Shown in pieces: positions 7,376 through 14,758 of a stretch of 35,732 nucleotides of DNA (position 1 is its first letter; each line of letters opens with the position of its first letter). Under the pieces are notes generated by a model. That model did not search any database, had not been told where the DNA came from, and saw nothing but the letters and a program-made list of their open reading frames with translations. The stretch lies in the NCBI GenBank assembly GCA_003696975.1, contig RFGT01000182.1:1-35732 (forward strand), read 5' to 3'. The stretch is from Nitrospirota bacterium. Its GTDB lineage: Bacteria; Nitrospirota; Nitrospiria; Nitrospirales; UBA8639. The translations under genes and the position numbers were made by a program.

Positions 7376-8735
7376 ACTGTCCCGCTTCCTTGTCGTGCGC
7401 CTGATCGGAACCGGGTGGCTGCACCGACAACGGATCGCCACCTGAAGGCTGATTGGGCTGATAATAGACGCGGCCTTGAAGCTCGGGCGGAAGGTGAGTC
7501 TGCTCAGTTGCCGCACCAGGATCCTGATGCACATAGCGATAACCTTTTCCATAGCCCAGATCCTTCATGAGCGAGGTCACGGCGTTGCGCAAATGGAGCG
7601 GGACCGGCAAATTACCCCAGGCCTTGGCATCAGCCAGGGCCTTAAGCAGCCCGGTATAAGAAGCATTGCTCTTAGGGCAAGTGGCTAGAAACGTGGTGCC
7701 CTGGGCCAGATTAATCTGGGCTTCCGGCAGCCCCACGACCTCCACGGCATAAAACACCGAAGTGGCCACGACCAGCGCCAGCGGATTGGCATTGCCGATA
7801 TCCTCCGAAGCAAAGATGACCATCCGCCGGGCGATGAACTTGGGATCTTCCCCGCCCTCCAGCATCCGTGCAAGCCAATACAAGGCGCCATCCGCATCGG
7901 AATCCCGCAGGCTCTTGATATAAGCGGAGATCAAGTTGTAGTGCTCCTCGCCCTTCTTGTCGTAGCGAAGGGTTTTCTGCTGGAGCATCCGAGCCAGTTG
8001 CTCGCGAGTGACCACGGTGGGTGCCTGCCCTTGCGCAGCGACTTGTGCCACCACAAACTCCAGAGCGGTCAAGGCCTGGCGCGCATCACCGTTGCCATAC
8101 TGGATCAGCAGCTCCCGCGCCTCCTCCGCGAGTGTGACTCCTGATTGGCCTAGCCCTCGCTCCGGGTCCCTTAGGGCCCGATCGATGATTTGGCCCATGG
8201 CTTCTTCATCCAAGGGATTGAGGACGACAACCATCGAGCGGGACAACAAAGGCGGAATAACCTCGAAGGAGGGATTCTGCGTAGTGGCCCCGATCAGGAT
8301 AATCTCTCCCCGCTCCACATGAGGCAGAAAGGCATCCTGCTGGGCTTTGTTGAACCGATGGATTTCATCGACGAATACGATCGTCCGCTGTCCAGAGACC
8401 GTTCGTCGCTGGATCGCCTCTCGGATCACTGCCCGGAGTTCAGGAATCCCGCTGGTGACCGCGGAAAATGGCACAAACGCCGCGCGGGTTTTCCGTGCGA
8501 TGATACCAGCCAAGGTGGTCTTTCCCGAACCTGGTGGTCCCCAGAGAATGAGCGAGGGGATTTGATCCGCTTCGATGGCCCGGCGCAATGGTTGATGCTC
8601 CCCCACCAAGTGATCCTGGCCAACGAGATCCGCAAAATCCCGCGGGCGCATGCGCTCGGCCAGTGGAGTGGCTGCTCGCTGTCTCGGCTCAGCGGGGGCA
8701 AACAACTCGGTCTGTGAATCTTCCGTGAAGGCCAT
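7341..8735 (-). CDS. rarA: Replication-associated recombination protein RarA (MgsA), AAA+ ATPase
   Basis: This 464-residue clamp-loader-like AAA+ ATPase is of the RarA/MgsA/WRNIP1 family, which acts at stalled replication forks and single-strand DNA ends. It starts with a poorly conserved tail, then PLAERMRPRDFADLVGQDHL, Walker A GPPGSGKTT, Walker B VFVDEIHRF and the sensor region GATTQNPSF. The C-terminal tetramerisation part includes ASEDIGNANP and the DLGYGKGYRY region. The ATG at 8735 is preferred over the GTG at 8738 because AGGG is then four bases upstream. Its 3' end overlaps that of the ABC-F gene tail to tail; the gene upstream is divergent. Confidence 0.95.
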   Translation of the reverse strand: MAFTEDSQTELFAPAEPRQRAATPLAERMRPRDFADLVGQDHLVGEHQPLRRAIEADQIPSLILWGPPGSGKTTLAGIIARKTRAAFVPFSAVTSGIPELRAVIREAIQRRTVSGQRTIVFVDEIHRFNKAQQDAFLPHVERGEIILIGATTQNPSFEVIPPLLSRSMVVVLNPLDEEAMGQIIDRALRDPERGLGQSGVTLAEEARELLIQYGNGDARQALTALEFVVAQVAAQGQAPTVVTREQLARMLQQKTLRYDKKGEEHYNLISAYIKSLRDSDADGALYWLARMLEGGEDPKFIARRMVIFASEDIGNANPLALVVATSVFYAVEVVGLPEAQINLAQGTTFLATCPKSNASYTGLLKALADAKAWGNLPVPLHLRNAVTSLMKDLGYGKGYRYVHQDPGAATEQTHLPPELQGRVYYQPNQPSGGDPLSVQPPGSDQAHDKEAGQSTTKSMKPRSV

Positions 8736-8837
8736 CACTCCCTCTCACACTTATCTTGAAAAACCTGCGACCGCTGTTGTAACCAGGGCGTCGTAGGAAA
8801 GAGGCCATATTAATCTTCAATCAAGCCGGAGGATGCT

Positions 8838-9635
8838 ATGAAAATCATGCTCAATGGGATTCATCTCGCCTATTCCGATCAGGGACACGGTGAACCGTTG
8901 GTCTTTTTGCATGCATTTCCCCTCCATCGAGCGATGTGGGAGGCGCAGGTGCAAGCCTTCGCAGAAGCCTTTCGCGTGATCACAATCGACCTTCGCGGGT
9001 TCGGCGAATCAGATGCGCCGATCTGGCGCTATTCCATCGAGCAATTTGCCGACGATGTTCACGCACTCCTAGATCACCTCTCTATTCCCCGCGCGACGTT
9101 TGTCGGGTTATCCATGGGAGGCTATACACTGCTGGCATTGTACCGGAAATACCGGAACCAGATACAAGCTCTTGTACTGGCGGATACGCGGGCGGAAGCG
9201 GATTCCGAGGAAGTCCGATCAGGACGCATGGCTATGGCGCAAACTGCGTATCACCAGGGCATGGATGCCATCGCCGAGATCATGATTCCCAAGCTCCTTG
9301 GCTCCACATCTCTCGCCTCCCGACCCAACGTGGTTCAAACGGTGCGTGCGATGATCGCACGCAATCAACCATCAGGCATTATTGGAGCGCTGATCGCAAT
9401 GGCCGACCGACCCGACTCCACAGCCCTGCTCCGGGAGATCACCTGTCCCACACTGGTCATCGTGGGTGAGGAAGACATTGCCACCCCTCCAGCCGAGGTC
9501 AAACGCATGGCGGACCAAATTCCAGGAGCCCGACTCGAAGTCATCCCTAGTGCGGGACATGCCTCCAACCTCGAGCAACCTGAACGATTTAATCAAGCCC
9601 TTCTCAGCTTTCTCCAGACAATGGGAAAATCATAA
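8838..9635 (+). CDS. Alpha/beta-fold hydrolase
   Basis: This 265-residue single-domain alpha/beta hydrolase resembles the 3-oxoadipate enol-lactonase/esterase group. The nucleophile elbow GLSMGG puts Ser at 92, the acid is Asp213 (VGEEDIA), and the catalytic His241 lies in SAGHASNLEQPERFN. The oxyanion region near HAFPLHRAMW (about 26-35) is usual for the family. A good ribosome binding site (CCGGAGG) precedes the ATG. There are no catabolic neighbours, so the PcaD-like resemblance should not be read as beta-ketoadipate degradation; a general esterase is equally likely. It has no signal peptide and is cytoplasmic. Confidence 0.88.
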   Translation: MKIMLNGIHLAYSDQGHGEPLVFLHAFPLHRAMWEAQVQAFAEAFRVITIDLRGFGESDAPIWRYSIEQFADDVHALLDHLSIPRATFVGLSMGGYTLLALYRKYRNQIQALVLADTRAEADSEEVRSGRMAMAQTAYHQGMDAIAEIMIPKLLGSTSLASRPNVVQTVRAMIARNQPSGIIGALIAMADRPDSTALLREITCPTLVIVGEEDIATPPAEVKRMADQIPGARLEVIPSAGHASNLEQPERFNQALLSFLQTMGKS

Positions 9636-9686
9636 AGCCAATGGCCGTAGGAGCCGGGACAACTGTCTCCTGTGCTCTCCCAAGAG

Positions 9687-9699
9687 CTTGTCTGACAAG
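9687..9699. other. Short palindrome in a convergent intergenic gap
   Basis: CTTGTC-T-GACAAG is a perfect 6-1-6 palindrome, too tight to fold as a hairpin and more like a protein-binding site. It lies between two convergent genes (hydrolase and folE), where an operator is unexpected. Just downstream, GGAT..TGGG/CCCA..ATCC (about 9702-9726) can form an imperfect stem without a T-run. Confidence 0.3.
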
Positions 9700-9790
9700 T
9701 CTGGATTTGGGAACACCCAGATATCCGCTGGTGGGCGGCGAGAAAAACAACAGAAGAGGATCAAAATAGGACAAGCTGCGTAGCTCTAAG

Positions 9791-10483
9791 CTACCGTCCG
9801 ATAAGCTTGAGAAATTCTTCCCGGGTTTGCTGCTGCGTGCGAAAGACCCCGACCATCTCACTCGTGACGGCCAACGCATTCTGCTTTTCCACGCCCCGCA
9901 TCATCATGCAGAGATGCTGCGCTTCCATGACCACTCCCACCCCATGCGGCTTGAGTGCGGTTTGCAGAGTTTCGGCAATCTGGACGGTCAACCGTTCCTG
10001 CACTTGAAGCCGCCGGCTGAAGGCTTCGACGATACGAGGAATTTTGCTCAATCCGACCACCCGCTTGTTGGGAATATACCCCACGTGGCATTTTCCAAAA
10101 AATGGAAGCAAGTGATGCTCGCACAGGCTGAAGAAGTCGATGTCTCGCACGATCACCATTTCCTCGTAGTCGATGGGAAACAAGGCACCATTCAACAGAT
10201 GAGGGATATTTTCACGATAGCCGCGAGTTAAAAAGTCCAAGGCCTTGGCCACGCGTTCCGGGGTTTTCTGCAATCCATTCCGCTGCGGGTTCTCCCCCAG
10301 GGCAGCCAAGAGTTGCGTGATCACGTGCTTGACGGTTTCAGGCCCCCCGTTTGTCTGGACAGGGCTTGCCGGGACCTTTCCTGCCATCTCCCCATGCGCT
10401 TGAAGGGTTTCGGGCCAGTTCTCTCTTGCGTCGAGGCGGCGTTTAGAAGATCTCAGGTTTTTGACTGGCTTGCGAGGGGTCAT
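9791..10483 (-). CDS. folE: GTP cyclohydrolase I
   Basis: This 230-residue protein converts GTP to 7,8-dihydroneopterin triphosphate, the entry step of folate, biopterin and related pterins, and the substrate of PTPS. The zinc-binding residues are seen in [10 protein letters not shown] (Cys, His) and HLCMMMRGV (second Cys). The first roughly 45 residues are a basic, poorly conserved tail; the core begins near [10 protein letters not shown]. The ATG at 10483 is chosen: it follows the TAA of the PTPS gene by one base (TAATATG), so translation is probably coupled. A longer frame to 10558 would lie inside PTPS. Confidence 0.95.
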   Translation of the reverse strand: MTPRKPVKNLRSSKRRLDARENWPETLQAHGEMAGKVPASPVQTNGGPETVKHVITQLLAALGENPQRNGLQKTPERVAKALDFLTRGYRENIPHLLNGALFPIDYEEMVIVRDIDFFSLCEHHLLPFFGKCHVGYIPNKRVVGLSKIPRIVEAFSRRLQVQERLTVQIAETLQTALKPHGVGVVMEAQHLCMMMRGVEKQNALAVTSEMVGVFRTQQQTREEFLKLIGR

Positions 10484-10484
10484 A

Positions 10485-10985
10485 TTACGATTCCGTGGGG
10501 ATGCGCGTCTCAGCGCCGACGTATTCGAACACGTTATCGCGGGTTTCCACGAGCCCAATCTTCTTTAGACGTCCTGTGGGAATGGCATGCACGAGCTCTT
10601 CCCAAATGATACGCGCGAGATTTTCTCCCGTAGGTACAAGCTCCGTAAAGGCGGGATCATGATTGAGATGTCGGTGATCGAAGCGAGCAACAATACGCTC
10701 GCGGACGAGGTGATCCAACGCGCTAAGATCAAGCCGGAGGCCCTCTTGAGGATCCCAATCTACTTCCACAGTCACCAGGACCGTGTAATTGTGACCATGG
10801 CCGTGTGGATTATTGCATTTGCCATAGACCTTTTGATTGACATCATCCGGCAAAGCGGAGGTATGCAGCCGATGGGCCGCGCAAAACTGATAAGCCCGGG
10901 TGAGACTGATCCGTTCACGCCTTCCTGTTTCCTGTTCTCCACCGTGTTGCTTTACCACACCTGAGATCTCTGCTGATCCGCCCAT
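10485..10985 (-). CDS. 6-pyruvoyl-tetrahydropterin synthase family protein (animal-like PTPS)
   Basis: This protein of about 166 residues belongs to the PTPS/QueD fold. Zinc-ligand His residues are in FCAAHRLH and GHGHNY. The catalytic Cys is in [14 protein letters not shown], with DH in FDHRHLN and the substrate-anchoring Glu in [10 protein letters not shown]. The Cys segment is nearly that of human PTPS (GKCNNPNGHGHNY), unlike the KCGRLHGHS of E. coli QueD. It may therefore make 6-pyruvoyl-tetrahydropterin or a related pterin rather than only serving queuosine; both remain possible. The start is uncertain: ATG 10985 has GGGGAG seven bases upstream and overlaps the ferredoxin gene by 34 bases. 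The longer frame to 11051 would overlap by 100 bases. folE follows directly and makes its substrate. Confidence 0.88.
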   Translation of the reverse strand: MGGSAEISGVVKQHGGEQETGRRERISLTRAYQFCAAHRLHTSALPDDVNQKVYGKCNNPHGHGHNYTVLVTVEVDWDPQEGLRLDLSALDHLVRERIVARFDHRHLNHDPAFTELVPTGENLARIIWEELVHAIPTGRLKKIGLVETRDNVFEYVGAETRIPTES

Positions 10986-11293
10986 TCCGTCGCTCCCCAC
11001 TTCTGCTCCGGTACCTGCACAATCACGTCGCCTAACACCCGAGCCTGACATCCCAAACGGTGATATGGTTCCGTCAAGGCTTCCCGATCGAGTAAGTCTT
11101 GTTCGTCAAAATCGATCTCCGAGAGATGATCCCCTCCCATGATCACCTCCACCCGGCAGGTCGAACACGAAGCATTTCCCCCACACTCGTGCTTTAAGGG
11201 AAATCCCAGCAATTCCGCAGCCTCCAGCAGCGTGACATTGTCCGGAACCTCACCGCTTTTCCCTTCTGGATGGAGAAAGGTCACACGCGGCAT
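10952..11293 (-). CDS. [2Fe-2S] ferredoxin, adrenodoxin-like
   Basis: This 113-residue electron carrier has a single plant/vertebrate-type 2Fe-2S domain. The cluster cysteines are in ECGGNASCSTCRV (C-x5-C-x2-C) and in LGCQARV further on, spaced as in adrenodoxin/Isc-type ferredoxins. The acidic segment GGDHLSEIDFDEQDLLD is the usual partner-docking helix. The ribosome binding site is strong (AAGGAGAGGAG). It is 36 bases downstream of the NuoF-like gene, which makes NADH-dependent reduction of this ferredoxin an attractive but unproven idea. It overlaps the start of the PTPS gene. Confidence 0.92.
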   Translation of the reverse strand: MPRVTFLHPEGKSGEVPDNVTLLEAAELLGFPLKHECGGNASCSTCRVEVIMGGDHLSEIDFDEQDLLDREALTEPYHRLGCQARVLGDVIVQVPEQKWGATEWADQQRSQVW

Positions 11294-11329
11294 TGCTCCT
11301 CTCCTTGTGTAATCATACCTGCCTCCACA

Positions 11330-12607
11330 CTACGCATGAAATGGACACCGCTGCAATGCCAAATGTTGCTCATATTCCTGGCGAAACAACCGCAGACTAT
11401 TTTGCACCAAGACGGCAGCTCCCGTCACTAAGGTGCAAAAGCCCGTGCCTTTCACAAACCCGCATATCTGCAGGAGCTTGTCCAAATCTTTCTCACTGCC
11501 CTCGCCCCGTTCAATCTTGGCCACTAAGGCTTCCAGATTTTCCGTACCAATCCGGCAGGGGGGGCATTGGCCACAACTCTCTTCCCGAAAGAACGTCGAC
11601 AGACGCAAGGTCTCCCGCACCATACAGGTACCGTCCGCGACCACGATAACACCCGCCGACCCCAAACCCGTCCCGGCTTTCTTGAGAGAATCGAAGTCCA
11701 TGGGCAGATCAAGTTGGTCGGGGCCCACCATAGCAAACGAGGGTCCTCCAGGGAAGACAGCCTTCACGCGGCGCCCTTCTTTCACGCCTCCCCCACACTC
11801 CTCCACAAGGTACCGAATCGGCGTGCCCATCGGCAATTCATACACTCCCGGCCGATTGACTGCTCCGCTCAAGGAAAAGAGCATGGTTCCCGGGCACTTG
11901 TCCGTACCCACTTTGGCGAACCATTCCGCCCCATTCCGGAGAATATGCGGCACATTGGACAGGGTTTCCACATTGTTCACCAACGTAGGCTTCCCATGTA
12001 GTCCAAAGTCCGTGGGATAGAAAGGAGGCTTTTGTTTGGGTCTGGCCGGACGGCCTTGCATGGATTCCAGCATCGCGGTTTCCTCACCGGCCACATAACT
12101 CCCATGCCCGTCAAAAATCTCCAGTTCCAGATCAACTCCCATTCCCAGAATATCCTGGCCGAGCAACCGGCGCGCCCTCGCCTGATCCAATGCCTTGATC
12201 AGAATACCTCGCTCCTCGACAAACTCGGCATTCAAGTAAATGTAGGCGGCTCGGGCGTTCACTGTATAGGCGGCAATGAGACATCCCTCGATGAGTTGAT
12301 GGGGGAAATGCCGGAGCAAGTACCGATCCTTGAACGTCCCTGGCTCATGTTCCCCGGCATTACACACGAAATAATGCTCGGTCACCCGATGGTGCAGGAC
12401 CTTTTCCCACTTTACCCCCGTGGGGAATCCCGCCCCCCCTCGCCCCCGAAGCCCTGCTCGCTTGAGTTCTTGGATCACCGCCTCGGGGTTGTTCTCCCGG
12501 AGACACTGCTGCCATGCCTCGTACCCACCCTGTCGGATATAGGGCTCGATTTCCCAGGGTTCTCCTTCCAGCGGGCGAAGCAGTCGAGGTTCAGGGGTTG
12601 TGAGCAT
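11330..12607 (-). CDS. nuoF: NuoF-like NADH-binding flavoprotein (orphan)
   Basis: This 425-residue protein of the NuoF/HoxF/FdsB family carries FMN, the NADH site and one 4Fe-4S cluster. Visible motifs are GLRGRGGAGFPTGVKW (dinucleotide/FMN loop), CNAGEHEPGTFKDR (FMN/NADH site), GEETAMLESMQG, and the cluster cysteines in ESCGQCPPCRIGT plus GFCTLV. The usual N-A-D-E at the flavin site reads N-A-G-E, so the Asp is replaced by Gly. No nuoE or other complex I gene is nearby; the next gene is a 2Fe-2S ferredoxin. The ATG at 12607 is preferred to that at 12628 because GAGAG lies six bases upstream. The promoter is probably 12658-12687. Confidence 0.88.
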   Translation of the reverse strand: MLTTPEPRLLRPLEGEPWEIEPYIRQGGYEAWQQCLRENNPEAVIQELKRAGLRGRGGAGFPTGVKWEKVLHHRVTEHYFVCNAGEHEPGTFKDRYLLRHFPHQLIEGCLIAAYTVNARAAYIYLNAEFVEERGILIKALDQARARRLLGQDILGMGVDLELEIFDGHGSYVAGEETAMLESMQGRPARPKQKPPFYPTDFGLHGKPTLVNNVETLSNVPHILRNGAEWFAKVGTDKCPGTMLFSLSGAVNRPGVYELPMGTPIRYLVEECGGGVKEGRRVKAVFPGGPSFAMVGPDQLDLPMDFDSLKKAGTGLGSAGVIVVADGTCMVRETLRLSTFFREESCGQCPPCRIGTENLEALVAKIERGEGSEKDLDKLLQICGFVKGTGFCTLVTGAAVLVQNSLRLFRQEYEQHLALQRCPFHA

Positions 12608-12657
12608 GGGATTCTCTCTTGTTATCATTTCAGTTGCAGCACCATGGTTGAGGGTTG

Positions 12658-12687
12658 ACTATACGGGGCACCCAGCGAGTCCGTCAA
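12658..12687 (-). promoter_or_regulatory. Sigma-70 promoter of the nuoF-ferredoxin-PTPS-folE operon
   Basis: TTGACG (12682-12687) and TATAGT (12658-12663) on the minus strand are 18 bases apart. The ATG at 12607 lies about 45 bases beyond the predicted start of transcription. All four genes downstream are closely spaced on this strand. Confidence 0.55.
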
Positions 12688-12723
12688 GATTTCAGGTTGG
12701 GAGTAAGAACATCGGGGAAGAGC

Positions 12724-12751
12724 TTGTCAACCGACATGAGCCTTCTATACA
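12724..12751 (+). promoter_or_regulatory. Candidate promoter of purE
   Basis: TTGTCA (12724-12729) and TATACA (12746-12751) are separated by 16 bases. Transcription would begin near 12758, leaving about 55 bases before the GTG start of purE. This supports that start over an upstream in-frame extension. Confidence 0.5.
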
Positions 12752-12813
12752 CTGGCTCCGCTTTTGCGGTCTGGTCCGAGCATCCACCAACCCCCCAAAA
12801 AGGAGGAACCACG

Positions 12814-13332
12814 GTGACCTCTCGGGAAGAGCGAGCGCCGCACGTGGCCATCATCATGGGAAGCAAAAGCGACTGGGAGACAATGCGCGTAGCAAGTGAG
12901 ACACTTGCCCAGTTCGATGTCCCGCACGAATGCCGAGTCATTTCCGCCCACCGCGCTCCCGATGCGTTATTCGAATATGTCGCTCATGCCGCCGAGCGAG
13001 GGATTCGTGTGATCATTGCCGGAGCAGGAGGGGCGGCTCACCTGCCAGGTGTGGTAGCTGCCAAAACCACGCTCCCCGTCCTCGGGGTCCCCATGCAATC
13101 AAAAAGTCTGCAGGGCTTGGACTCACTGTTATCCATCGTGCAAATGCCCAAGGGTATTCCCGTAGGTACATTGGCCATCGGGGAAGCAGGCGCGGCCAAC
13201 GCCGCATTGCTAGCCGTTCAAATTTTGGCACTCACGGATGCAGTACTTCACCGACGAGTATACGACTATCGAGCCGCACAGACAGCCCAGGTGCTCTCAG
13301 AGCAGGTTTCCCCGGTGAAGAGCGGATCCTAA
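12814..13332 (+). CDS. purE: N5-carboxyaminoimidazole ribonucleotide mutase
   Basis: This 172-residue class I PurE moves the carboxyl group of N5-CAIR to give CAIR in purine synthesis, normally with PurK, which is not in this window. Hallmarks are [12 protein letters not shown] near the N-terminus, the catalytic SAHRAP, and [15 protein letters not shown] followed by PVLGVP. The GTG start at 12814 is set by a perfect AGGAGG seven bases upstream. An open frame reaching back to 12655 has no ribosome binding site and is mostly upstream of the likely promoter. It is convergent with mdh, six bases apart. Confidence 0.95.
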   Translation: MTSREERAPHVAIIMGSKSDWETMRVASETLAQFDVPHECRVISAHRAPDALFEYVAHAAERGIRVIIAGAGGAAHLPGVVAAKTTLPVLGVPMQSKSLQGLDSLLSIVQMPKGIPVGTLAIGEAGAANAALLAVQILALTDAVLHRRVYDYRAAQTAQVLSEQVSPVKSGS

Positions 13333-13338
13333 GGGCTG

Positions 13339-14283
13339 TCAGCCCGGTTGCAGCAACCGGTCCACCTCTTCACAGAGTTCTCGCACGCCGCTCGCGGAAA
13401 CGGACAGCGCAGCCTGTTCTTCGGCGGTTAAGGCATATTCGAGAATTTCTTCCACTCCCTGTTTGCCCAGACGGACCGGTACCCCCATAAACAGATCGTG
13501 GATTCCATATTCTCCCTGACAGAGGGCGGCACAGGGAAGCACCTTTTTTTGGTCTTTCAAGATGGCTTCCACCATTTCAACTACGGAGGCCGCCGGAGCG
13601 TAATAGGCGCTTCCGCTTTTGAGCAAGTTGACGATCTCCGCTCCTCCCTCGCGGGTCCGCTTGATCAGGGCCTCAATGCGAGCAGGTGGAAGCCATTCTC
13701 GTATCGGCCTTCCCGCCACCGTTGTGTGATGCACAAGCGGGACCATGGCGTCTCCATGACCGCCAAGCACCATTGCCTGAACGTTCTGGACCGAGACATG
13801 GAGTTCCTGGGCAATGAACGCGCTAAATCGTGCCGAATCCAGCACGCCGGCCATTCCCACTACTCGCTGTTTGGGAAACCCGCTGACCCGATAAGCCACA
13901 TGAGTCATGGCATCCAAGGGATTGGAAACCACCAGGAGGATACAGTCCGGTGAATACCGGACCACATGTTGCACCACCGTCCGGACGATGTGGCTGTTGG
14001 TTTCTAGCAATTCGGATCGGCTCATGCCGGGTTTGCGAGCCACGCCGGAGGTGATGATCACCACAGCGGAGTCTGCGGTTTCTTTGTAGGTATTGGTGCC
14101 GATTACCTCGGTATCGTACCCGCAAACGGCTCCCGCCTGAACCAGATCCAAGGCCTTACCCTGGGGAAGGCCTTCCACAATATCTACCAGGACAATGTCG
14201 TAGCAGTTTTTTTCGGCAAGCCGCTGGGCGACTGAACCGCCCACGTGCCCTGCACCGACCACTGTAATCTTTTCTCGTGCCAT
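13339..14283 (-). CDS. mdh: Malate dehydrogenase (LDH-like type)
   Basis: This 314-residue NAD-dependent malate dehydrogenase interconverts malate and oxaloacetate, in the oxidative or reductive TCA cycle. The Rossmann start is [19 protein letters not shown]. An Asp after the second strand (VLVDIVEG) favours NAD over NADP. Substrate and catalytic regions appear as [11 protein letters not shown] (mobile loop Arg), [20 protein letters not shown] and the catalytic His of [16 protein letters not shown] precedes the ATG by five bases. It ends a minus-strand run after the NorD-like gene and a small conserved protein, 45 bases after the latter. Confidence 0.95.
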   Translation of the reverse strand: MAREKITVVGAGHVGGSVAQRLAEKNCYDIVLVDIVEGLPQGKALDLVQAGAVCGYDTEVIGTNTYKETADSAVVIITSGVARKPGMSRSELLETNSHIVRTVVQHVVRYSPDCILLVVSNPLDAMTHVAYRVSGFPKQRVVGMAGVLDSARFSAFIAQELHVSVQNVQAMVLGGHGDAMVPLVHHTTVAGRPIREWLPPARIEALIKRTREGGAEIVNLLKSGSAYYAPAASVVEMVEAILKDQKKVLPCAALCQGEYGIHDLFMGVPVRLGKQGVEEILEYALTAEEQAALSVSASGVRELCEEVDRLLQPG

Positions 14284-14328
14284 TGTTCACCTTTTCCCCG
14301 CCGTTGAAATGAATCGTTAGTCCCTTTA

Positions 14329-14727
14329 TCATTCTTCGTGTCCCGTCCATCCCCCCACTTTGAAGTTGATCGTGCAAACAAAATTTTCGCCATCGTAGAA
14401 ATTGATCTTGATCTTTTTCTTGCCATATTCCCTGGCTAAGAACTCTTCCGGAGCCTCAATCAGCTCCTGATAGCCGCCTGGGGGATAGGATCCTAATTCC
14501 TCGAAATTGACGATCATCCCAGTTTTGACTTCTTGGAGAATTCGCACGGAACACCGGGGGAAGACCTCCCAGAATTTCGCGTCGATTTCCTCCGGGGTGG
14601 GCTCGGAAGAGCCAGAACGATCTTTCTTGTCAAACTTGGCCAGTCGCCGGACATAGGGATATTGCTGGCCAGTAAATAACTTGTACAGCCATGGAGGCAC
14701 AGAGCGGGACTGGGGATTCTCTACCAT
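14329..14727 (-). CDS. Conserved protein of unknown function (132 aa)
   Basis: I do not recognise this 132-residue protein. It is soluble, with no signal peptide or membrane segment, has a basic N-terminal part (LYKLFTGQQYPYVRRL), and a C-terminal half that looks like alternating beta strands (KKIKINFYDGENFVCTINFK). Its GGGAGG ribosome binding site four bases before the ATG is strong and its codon use matches its neighbours, so it is very likely a real gene. It sits 31 bases after the NorD-like gene and 45 before mdh, suggesting one transcript. Confidence 0.65.
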   Translation of the reverse strand: MVENPQSRSVPPWLYKLFTGQQYPYVRRLAKFDKKDRSGSSEPTPEEIDAKFWEVFPRCSVRILQEVKTGMIVNFEELGSYPPGGYQELIEAPEEFLAREYGKKKIKINFYDGENFVCTINFKVGGWTGHEE

Positions 14728-14758
14728 CGAACCTCCCTTCCTACGCTAAGTTACTTAA

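Noticed and set aside
12655-12813. N-terminal extension of purE
   Set aside because: It lacks a ribosome binding site and conserved residues, and most of it lies upstream of the likely promoter. The GTG at 12814 has a perfect AGGAGG.
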